Shown in pieces: positions 56,600 through 64,000 of a stretch of DNA of 64,000 bases (within the stretch, counting starts at the first letter, position 1; every line of letters starts with the position of its first letter). Location: assembly GCA_907163375.1 (NCBI GenBank), contig CAJQUW010005574.1:62001-126000 (forward strand), read 5' to 3'. Below the pieces are notes generated by a model. That model had not been told where the DNA came from and searched no databases. It worked only from the letters and a program-made list of their open reading frames with translations. This stretch comes from Prostheceraeus crozeri (taxonomy: Eukaryota; Platyhelminthes; Polycladida; Euryleptidae). Both the position numbers and the translations under genes were made by a program.

Positions 56600-58300
56600 G
56601 AAACATTTGATGGAAAGCAATACCTCTGCCCATAATGAAGAAGTTTTGCATCGACTTTCATTGCAGCATTGGAGCCACAAAAGTCCTATGTTTGAGATAA
56701 TAGAAATCTATGGTATGAGCATGCGAAAGTTGATCTAAATTCGAAATTTTGGAAAGATGCCGAGACCAGATGGAGAGGAGGCCATGTTCATCAGAGATTT
56801 CTCTCTACTCTGAATGCCAACGCAGTTTTAAATTATCCCGCTGATTATTGCCAGCATCCCTTTCTTTGAGGGAGAGGATTGATCTTAAAGCCAACTTTCG
56901 AATGTTTCATTAGTGGTACGTCGTGGTTATAATTCGTTGATCGAGAACAATACAATTAAGATGGATATCTTTGCAAGAGTTGGGTAAGTAGCTTCATATT
57001 TCACAGGATCTGCAGAATCTATGACCGTCAGAATTTCATAGCTGTCAAAAAATCCACCTCCATTTATTATGGAATTGTAGATATCAACGGTATTTCTTGA
57101 GATTTCCATGCAGAATTTACTGTTTTAGAGGATGAAGCGCTTTCTATGTGCTAATGTATTTCAATGAAGGAGTGTAATGATAGTTATTTACGCAACAAGT
57201 GCAAAGTATCCATCTTAATTACATTCTTCGAGATCAGCATGTCTATGCGCAAGCCCGAAGGGCGAGCATCATTACGGGCACATCGTTCGATCGCGCCAAC
57301 CAGAAGACCTGATACTTCCAGCAGTTGACTCGCGCACGCCATCCGATGTTGTTACCATTCCTTGAAGCAACAATGATAGCCTCACTCCGTCCGGAGTTTG
57401 TGTACAGAAGCAGACAGTATTGTTGCTCGTACTTCCGTGGCGGTGACTTTTACTCCGTATCTTTATTTACTTCTGTTGCATATATTTTTTACTTCATGTA
57501 CGCGTCCCAAAGTTTTGTCTTTGGTTTAATACGAAATCAATAACAACCAACAAATGTTCTATTAACCACTGAAAATCTTATAATGGCGAGATTATAATTA
57601 TTCCGTCAATTGTGAATGAGGTAAAGAACGGCTGATCAAAGTATATGGCAATTCTCTACTGTTTGACATTATGCGATATTATAATGTTACTTATTGCACG
57701 GTGTCAGTAGTATCAATCATTATAGAATCTTGAAAAAGTTTCAGTAATTCGATACAGTATTTAATTCATGCTTGTTGCTGGTTGCACGCCAAAGATTTAT
57801 TGCGTTGTTCCCGTTTCAGTTGTAGAGAACATTTTCAGAAATGGGACTAATAAGACAAATAAGCTGGCGAGATGTCAGAGAGGATACATACTAACAAATG
57901 GATGAGCTGTAATCATAAGAAATTCGCAGTAAACTTCGGTCAATTTTTTTGTTTAAATATTGTATTGCTGATTCCACGAGAATAATAACTTCACATCTGA
58001 CACGTTAACACAGTAACGACACTTAAACGAAACTAGTCGAACTTCTTGTAAATAATTCTCTAAAACGAATTTCGAGCCAAATATTTTACGCATCAACATG
58101 CCAAAAGATATCTATCCATATCTCCTCATACAATTCATGTAAAGACTGCGGCTGCGGATTACGACTACGTCTCTGCAGGTCATAGAAGCCAGCCAATCCT
58201 CGTTTTTTCAAATTTTACTATCCTCGGAACCGTGGGAACCATGAACCAGAACAAGAAGTCACTCCATGAAAGTGGGGATGGAGCTGCTTTCGCACATGCA
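56600..58300. other. CRBN intron, mostly featureless
   Basis: No recognised gene. A 60-codon minus frame at 56927-57109 (VDIYNSIINGGGFFDSYEIL) has a splice-like TTTTTTGACAG inside but no known match. It is not needed to join the CRBN exons, whose phases fit directly. Confidence 0.4.
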
Positions 58301-58319
58301 AATCTCACCAAGATAGCGT

Positions 58320-58440
58320 TAATAACGCCGAGCCAAAGCGCTGGTCCCTCGGAATGAGACGGACAGACTCGAACCTTATACTCTCTGCACCTCCGTACCG
58401 CAGCCGCCATTAAACTAACTGATAAAAGTGCCCTATTATG
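58320..58440 (-). repeat. tRNA-derived SINE remnant
   Basis: On the minus strand a TTAGTTTAATGG A-box-like sequence is followed by GGTTCGAGTCTGTCC, a good B box. The sequence after the B box resembles the relic at 1560-1740. Confidence 0.45.
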
Positions 58441-58655
58441 GTGAAGAAAAGTCGTAGACAGATATACCAACTTGCCAGAAGAACAAGTGTGATAGATAAA
58501 GTTCGCATAATCTTTGAGACCGAATAGGTAATTTAGGAATGCGATTTAGAAGAAAGCGTGAATACCTATCCTGTCCATCGAATTGCTTTTCTTGTTTGAC
58601 GGGTGTTATGGGAACAACAATAGGTCTATGTTATAAGAAGTTTGTTATTTATCAT

Positions 58656-58905
58656 ATTGAATGCAATATCTGTCACAAAGTGTATACTAGTGGACATCTC
58701 GAACTATAAGATCGGGAATTAATAAGCACTTCAACAACACATCATCCGCATCTTACAAACACATGCGTGAATTTCATAACATCAATCCAAAGATAGCATC
58801 TCAATGGAAAATATTGTGCTCTGACAGAAACAATGCAAAGCGAAGATCACTTGAAGCTCTTTACATTCAAAACACGTTTAAGTTAATGGTTGTGTCGGTG
58901 AATTT
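58656..58905 (+). mobile_element. PLE GIY-YIG fragment
   Basis: The frames give ECNICHKVYTSG, then KHFNNTSSASYKHMREFHNI and ILCSDRNNAKRRSLEALYIQ, the order of a PLE GIY-YIG domain (Cys pair, YI/VYxG, H..., R.xxEAxYI). It is a broken fossil inside a CRBN intron. A TCTCGAAACGTTGAGC sequence at 59160, like the 3' motif of other PLEs, follows. Confidence 0.65.
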
Positions 58906-59334
58906 TGATATTACCCTTTTTATCTCGGCTTACTTGAGCACCGTTCGCTTATCGTGTTGTCTAATTTCTTATTCTATGGTTGATACTTTTGACTGTTTCT
59001 ATACATTCCCCTTTGATTAGATTGCTTTGATTAACCTTGCATTCCATGATAGATGATCTTTTGCATATTTCTATATCGTAATTTTCTATGTCTATATTCC
59101 TTTGTTAATCATTTTGTTTAGCTGCTATGCATAAATAATATTTTGTCACTCGTTAAAGAATCTCGAAACGTTGAGCAAAAAATCTCGTTCTATATTCCTG
59201 CGAAAGCCAGTGGCAATATTTTATATAATTAACCAACTGAGCTAACATACCACTGCACGCAAAATTGTTCTACTGACTCGCTTTCCCAATTCGCTATCTC
59301 ACGTATTAGTGATGAACATTTTCACAGGACATAC

Positions 59335-59537
59335 GCTGAAAAGACGAATCCCAGGGTTTTATTAGCTTCTCGGGCGCGCTTCAGTTGCATCACATCTTGT
59401 GGATAAAAGACCGTGAGCGGAACAGCTTGTCCAGGAACGACCACCATATGATGAGTGCAAATGGGAACTCGCATCGTAGTCTCCTCTTCAACCACATAAC
59501 GATTTCCATCAACAGCTTCCAGATCTTGACCGAGATA
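59335..59537 (-). CDS. CRBN: cereblon exon, first LON-domain part
   Basis: A 203-bp minus-strand exon. The acceptor TGTTCGTTTCAG precedes it and the donor GTATGT follows. It starts in phase 0 with YLGQDLEAVDGNRYVVEE, then RVPICTHHMVVVPGQAVPLT and VFYPQDVMQLKRA. This matches the start of the cereblon LON-like domain (YLGADMEEFHGRTL, then ILIPGQTLPLQLFHPQEV in human, from memory). The boundary before YLG fits the preceding exon's phase-0 end. It ends in phase 2, as needed for the exon at 55920-56066. The flanking introns are about 2.9 and 3.3 kb. Confidence 0.9.
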
Positions 59538-59627
59538 CTGAAACGAACACACTGGGATTGCAGAAAACACTTTTTACACAAATTATTTTCTAAACGTGCT
59601 TTATAAACTCATTAGTTATTAACTATT

Positions 59628-60101
59628 TTGTCTCTGTCTTTGGTTTTTATTGTTACAGTAAATGGAAGTGGGACGTTACTGTGGTACAATTGTTTGGCAC
59701 GTATATCATTGATGCCATCTAATTTTCAATTCAATTGCCACTTGAAAGTCCTCAGTGTTGCATACAGTGCTAATATGAAGTGGGATAAGCATGTGGATGC
59801 TATATGTTCAGGAGCATCTCAACGTCTTAATATCATAAAACGATTGAAGAAGTTTCTTTCAAAAGAACAACTGATCATCATTTGCAAGGCAACTGTATTC
59901 ACTATTCTCAATGACAACTCCCCGCTAATGATTGGCATAAATATGAAAAATGTCGAAAAATTGGAGAAGATAAGGAAACGAGCACAAAGAATAGTTCGTG
60001 GATTGGAATGTAGGTGCAATTCATTTCCATCAATTTCTGACTTAAGCAACCTATCGAGTGCATATTATTTCACAGAATCTCCAAACCAAATCACTTGTTA
60101 A
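59628..60101 (+). mobile_element. LINE ORF2 C-terminal fragment in CRBN intron
   Basis: The frame reads LKVLSVAYSANMKWDKHVDA, then ASQRLNIIKRLKKFLSKEQL and NVEKLEKIRKRAQRIVRGL, the thumb and post-RT region of a CR1/Jockey-type LINE. It lies opposite to CRBN transcription. Relic. Confidence 0.7.
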
Positions 60102-60109
60102 GTGAGCTT

Positions 60110-61370
60110 GTGTCGAGACTGCTGACCTCTGCATCGCAACAAATTGAAGTGCCTTTTTCAAGAACTTACTTGCGAAAATCAGCTTTCACCTTATCATGTA
60201 CACAACTCATGAACAATCAGATTGCCTGACGTAGGATTGTAATAGCACGTAACACTCGCATGTAATTTAGATTCAATTTTTCATCTTGTACAACGAATGT
60301 TTCTTCTGTGATTTTCATTTAAAGAATAAAGACATCCTGCTTACTTACAATTATGTATGCAATTCAAAATGCGGAAGTCAGTCATGATATCTATTGCTGC
60401 AAAGCTCTCGCTGCCTCTTTAGGCAAGCTCCCGCAGAGGAATGACAGAATATTCACGTCAATTCACATTCAATTCGTTAATTGATGAACGTTTTTATACG
60501 CTGCGGAGGATAGCTCACTAAAGGGAATCGGATCTTCATTGTTTATCATATTTTGTGTTTTGTAAATGTTCAATGTAATTCTAAGAGTACTTTAATTCTC
60601 TAGAGCACTATTGATGCATGGCGAACATTACGTTTCATTTATTCTTATGTAATTGAAACATAAGGGAGTTTCCAAAATATTTCAGTTTTTCATTAGATTC
60701 TATTTTTGGTTCAGGAAGATCACATCGCTCAAAGACTTTCTTTTTTATCTTCTATTTGTTCTATCTTAGCTGTTGAGATATGCAAAAATCTCTTTGAGCT
60801 TCCTCCCCTGTGACGTATCTGGCTACGCCTATTCCAAATTCCCCTTAGCGATGGCCGCCGTCCCTTTTCGGATGGTAAGATATCGGTGGTAAGATGGCCA
60901 ACTCCTCGCAAGCAGTATGCACAGATTTGTTTGCTGGGTGTGTCGCCTCGTCTTCGTATTACTTTGATACGAAGCCTTCCATCCGCTGGACGGAGCCGGG
61001 TAAAGCAAAAGCAATAACTTTATTTATCATATTAGGATAATTTCATTTTGGATAAAAATATTCCTATCTTTATTTTCGATATAATCGCGGTCGGCAGAGA
61101 GACCGCTTTGTTTTTGAGATCTATTGTGCAAGACTTTAACTGTGTTGTTCTGATAAGAATCACGACTATAGGAGTCGCTATGAGTCCTATAGTATTCAAA
61201 AAGTTCTATTTTTAAATATGTCTATATACCTATTGGCATATATTAAGTATTATTTCTAATTCATTTGTTGTCCAGTTGGTTTCAAATTTACCATTTTTTA
61301 TTAAATATTCACATCTAGAAAATTAATTGAGTTATTTATCGGTTCTTCTGTAGTAAACTGAAGTGATGAA
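60110..61370. other. CRBN intron, no feature recognised
   Basis: AT-rich apart from a more GC-balanced patch at about 60780-61000. Nothing there matches a known domain or another repeat in the window. Confidence 0.4.
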
Positions 61371-61379
61371 TTAACAGCA

Positions 61380-61570
61380 TAGAGCTGGTCTAAAAAAAGG
61401 AAGGCTTCGGTTCTAGACCGAAAGACGGCTAAAATGTCATCAACGTACCTAATGTAAAAAAACCGGCATTTGCATTTTACTTTTTATAATCATCAGAATT
61501 CAGCCATGCGAGGTGCGAGGGAGGACTCTACACTCATTCCTTCTTTTTGAAGGTAGTTTCTATTGTTAAC
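61380..61570 (-). mobile_element. PLE reverse transcriptase fragment
   Basis: On the minus strand FYIRYVDDILAVFRSRTEAF carries the RT catalytic YVDD in the PLE-style context RYVDDIL. It is preceded by NYLQKEGMSVESSLAPRMAE, the region before the catalytic motif. Fossil, broken. This is the only PLE RT sequence seen in the window. Confidence 0.75.
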
Positions 61571-61740
61571 CAGGATCGGAACATTAGTGCAAAAGAGTGC
61601 GAAAACTATTGTCATTAATAGGAAATCCTTCAAAATCTACTAATTTAAAGTGTTGAAGAGGCCTTAGTTAACCATTTTTATGAAAGTTTTTGTAGGGAAA
61701 CCAAGTACACAAGATGGTAATATTTTTTGCACTTTATCAA

Positions 61741-61768
61741 TTTCGGCCTCCCCTTAGGCCATCATCAG
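61741..61768 (-). ncRNA. hammerhead-like core of a PLE
   Basis: On the minus strand CTGATGA, then GGCCT-AAGGGG-AGGCC (perfect 5-bp hairpin), then GAAA: the catalytic-core order of a hammerhead. It lies about 200 bp 3' of the GIY-YIG end at 61977. Stem I and III pairing is not evident. Confidence 0.4.
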
Positions 61769-61976
61769 AAGAAGAGAATCTATACATCTACCTTGGAAAT
61801 TATTCAAAATTCAAGTTACATTACTTTTATGATTCCTGAGTAGACTGAAAGCAGGTACTCACTTAGAGATATAAACAATAATAGACATCATGGCATGTCT
61901 GAACATCTACAAAAATGTGGCATGGCAGTAAAGTGACTTAAACTGCGATGGAAAAATACTGAGAAATTATCAAAAC

Positions 61977-62171
61977 TTATACATAAAGAAATTCGGAGAA
62001 GGCATCTTGTTCGTCTTTATAGTTGATTTCTGGTTTCAGTTCTGTTATGCAAAGTGCCTCTCGTAATCTGATTGTGCAGCTTTCTTTGTCAGATGCAAGA
62101 ATTTTGACTGAAATATTGGTGGTATTGAAAGAACGCAGATATTTGAAGACAGAGCTGGAGTTGTTTGTCAA
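61977..62171 (-). mobile_element. PLE GIY-YIG C-terminal fragment
   Basis: The minus frame ends ILASDKESCTIRLREALCIT, then ELKPEINYKDEQD, the terminal helix and strand of PLE GIY-YIG domains (LREAxxIxxxxPxxN). Fossil. It is followed by the hammerhead-like core at 61741-61768. Confidence 0.65.
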
Positions 62172-62441
62172 GTGTTCTTTTATCCTTGTGTAAAGAATTA
62201 TTACTTATTAGTAAAGAATATCTACTAATTTGATAATATGGCCGATAGTGTCATTGACTGGAATATTAGTTAAAAGTTGAGCAGCATCGAAGCTGACTAA
62301 ATAAGGGTTTTCCTGCGGAAAATGAAAAGAGTTAATTTTTCCTGAGTTTCAAAGCTATGATGAATATTCCCATGTATCAATTTTTATCAATTTATTAATT
62401 TGTTTTGGAATATTCACATCAGACAACATTAATCAACTCAC

Positions 62442-62569
62442 TGAATGAGTTGCAGATAGTCGTTTGTCAAACTGTTCATCCTCCAAGTTTGGCTCAAGTA
62501 CATCACTCTCCTCTGACGCGTTGCCGGCGGATTCAGACATTGAACTATCAGCCTCGTCTCCCAACAGCG
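62442..62569 (-). CDS. CRBN: cereblon N-terminal acidic exon
   Basis: A 128-bp minus-strand exon between the acceptor CTATCTTTGCAG and the donor GTGAGT. The frame gives LLGDEADSSMSESAGNASEE, then SDVLEPNLEDEQFDKRLSAT and HS, ending in phase 0. The acidic run followed by FD.RLSATHS just before YLG parallels human ESEEEDEMEVEDQD then FDTSLPTSHT before YLGADM (from memory). It starts in phase 1 (two bases complete a codon), so at least one more exon with the start codon lies upstream. That exon was not identified. Confidence 0.8.
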
Positions 62570-62845
62570 CTGCAAAGATAGAATGAAATTCTTTCAAGAA
62601 AAAATTGCTGGCATAATTCAGCACATGATGACCGTAAAATAATCGATAATTTAGGGATTAATTTAGAAAATCATTTTGTTCCTCATGTCATCTATTAGAC
62701 ATGATCAAAACTGAGATTGTTTTAACTAAAACAGACGAGGATAGAAAGCGATGAAACTATCATGTTCAAATGCTAGTTCTTAAATAAAAATTAAAGCCGC
62801 ATTCATGTTGGTGTTCAATTTGTATTCAACATTTCAAACGACATG

Positions 62846-62865
62846 TTTCGCCCGCTCTCAGTCAG
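62846..62865 (-). promoter_or_regulatory. conserved PLE 3' motif (hammerhead-like relic)
   Basis: CTGACTGAGAGCGGGCGAAA on the minus strand, about 115 bp 3' of a GIY-YIG fragment, parallels the CTGA..GAAA motifs at 14337 and 61768. It is too degenerate to fold as a hammerhead. Confidence 0.3.
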
Positions 62866-62978
62866 GTTAGACACGGGACTGACAAGCTATGTGTTCAATA
62901 CATAAGATCACAGTTCACATAGATATCGATGACGTAGCATTCAAGCTAAATTATATAAAAACGATGTGAAAGGTACTT

Positions 62979-63368
62979 TTACAAAGAAAAGTTAGTAGAT
63001 GCATTTTCATTAATTACAGCACAAAGAAAGGGAATGTCACCACGGAAGAAGTAAGCACAGAACATGTTCTTTTTGCACACATAGATCTGGAGTAACACGT
63101 TTAATGCACAATGCTTCTGAAATTCGCAGTACACGTTCTCTGTCAGATTTAAATGCAATTTAAAGCGTGATCGTGCCTCAGAAGCGGATGTGTCACAAAC
63201 TTGTAGATGACGGATTACGGCACTGTTGGGCACTCTAGTGGGACGAGGAGGACACTTAGAAATTGAAGATGACCAGTTTGGAACATGTTCCCGAATGCGG
63301 TCCTCTAGACGTCTTCCGGTCTTTCCAAAATGCTTGCAACGACATGTACACAAGAAAGAGTGCTTCAC
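62979..63368 (-). mobile_element. PLE GIY-YIG fragment (third family)
   Basis: The minus frame shows CTCRCKHFGKTGRRLEDRIR and EHVPNW, then VIRHLQVCDTSASEAR, a GIY-YIG domain with the K.GKTGR.L..R..EH signature of PLEs. It is a fossil upstream of the CRBN N-terminal exon. The segment 63225-63310 is repeated in inverse orientation at about 63455-63530. Confidence 0.7.
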
Positions 63369-63439
63369 CGAAAGATGAACTTCCGGCCCTCCTCCATCAT
63401 AAGGTCATTTACTCTTGGTATGTACTTCTGGTTGCAAGT

Positions 63440-63590
63440 ATCTTGGAAGAAGACGTCTAAAGGACCGCATTCAGGAACATGTTCCAAACTGGTCATCTTC
63501 AATTTCTAAGTGTCCTCCTAAACGTGTGTGCGACACACATCGAGTTCTTCGTTCGGTCACACTTCGATGTCGCAGGGCCATTCACCGAGG
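63440..63590 (+). mobile_element. PLE GIY-YIG fragment, inverse copy
   Basis: The plus strand repeats the central part of the neighbouring fragment (GACGTCTA, GGACCGCATTC, GGAACATGTTCC, CATCTTCAATTTCTAAGTG) in head-to-head orientation. Fossil. Confidence 0.65.
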
Positions 63591-63654
63591 ATAAATCTAC
63601 GAACAGTGAATGGAGTGATGGAATGAACTAAATCTCTCACGCCTGCCAACTTCT

Positions 63655-63915
63655 AAACATAGAATCTGACGGACCAACATTAACGAGGAAACTTGTACAC
63701 AATGATCTGAATTCTTCGAATCTGAAGGAATCTTGGCAATCAAAACATTTTTGGAGGAATTCACATCAATCCGCAAGCAACGCACGCCTATTTTTCCCAT
63801 CTCTGTAAGGTATCCGACTTCCTTTTTGCCCACTTACTAAGTTCCAACATGTGCCATCGTTTTGAACTAGTCTTCACTTCTTGTAAAAACTGAAAAACTC
63901 ATACAATCTAATTCT
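63655..63915. repeat. diverged arm of the CACAGAATTAGA element
   Basis: Shares ATGATCTGAATTCTTCGAAT, AATCCGCAAGCAACGCACG, TTTGCCCACTTACTAAGTTC and the terminal CAATCTAATTCT with the tandem-unit copies and with 780-1062. Confidence 0.7.
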
Positions 63916-64000
63916 TAGGATGTACTCGTACATACCAGTAGGTCTACTCATTGAGATTGATTCGATTGAAATAAGATGGATTAGTTATTGACGGAGTTAC

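Noticed and set aside
56927-57109. Extra CRBN exon or separate small gene (60-aa minus frame)
   Set aside because: The phases of the flanking CRBN exons join without it, and no known motif is present.
59335-59537. Bacterial or mitochondrial Lon protease exon
   Set aside because: The LON-like segment follows an acidic exon ending FD.RLSATHS with matching phase, the cereblon arrangement. No ATPase part is visible.

Overview
The window is animal nuclear DNA: AT-rich, with spliced host exons, tRNA-derived SINEs, LINEs, Penelope-like elements (PLEs), and hAT and Tc1/mariner transposons. The element mix suggests an invertebrate, perhaps aquatic, but the species cannot be named from sequence alone. 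No prokaryotic, rRNA or CRISPR features are present.

Three layers can be separated. (1) From about 2.6 to 46.4 kb lies a tandem array of three copies of one segment (units at about 2616-14810, 14811-40405 and 40406-46393). Each unit carries one intronless minus-strand class I SAM-dependent methyltransferase gene. Copies 2 and 3 are open (268 aa); copy 1 has a nonsense codon at position 211. The units also share a LINE 3' fragment, a compound inverted-repeat element and PLE remnants. Units 1 and 2 carry a deleted hAT element and a TA-flanked TIR element, and unit 3 preserves the empty site of both.

(2) Unit 2 is swollen by insertions: a LINE with an (ATT)n tail (20181-23231); a Tc1-like transposon (23344-28623) itself hit by a second LINE (23409-27367); and, inside the hAT copy, a 5.1-kb TIR element (30154-35272). 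That last element is the most unusual object here. It has one intact 524-aa gene of a repetitive, uncharacterised animal protein type, placed between mirror-image arrays of a roughly 149-bp repeat. One short motif recurs seven times on each side, once at each extreme end. It in turn holds a poly-A-associated insertion and a TA-flanked MITE.

(3) The right flank (46.4-64 kb) is single-copy host DNA full of old repeats. Three exons of cereblon (CRBN) lie on the minus strand (62442-62569, 59335-59537, 55920-56066), with matching phases and canonical splice sites. They cover the acidic N-terminus and part of the LON-like domain; the C-terminal thalidomide-binding domain was not found. The CRBN introns hold PLE fragments, LINE pieces and an 8-bp-TSD hAT MITE. 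Other items are a 32-bp minisatellite with a six-unit higher-order pattern (47189-47688), three copies of one tRNA-derived SINE, one of them inside a LINE, and a tRNA-like relic. A GC-rich open stretch at 1-315 (minus) behind a good splice acceptor may be an exon of an unidentified gene.
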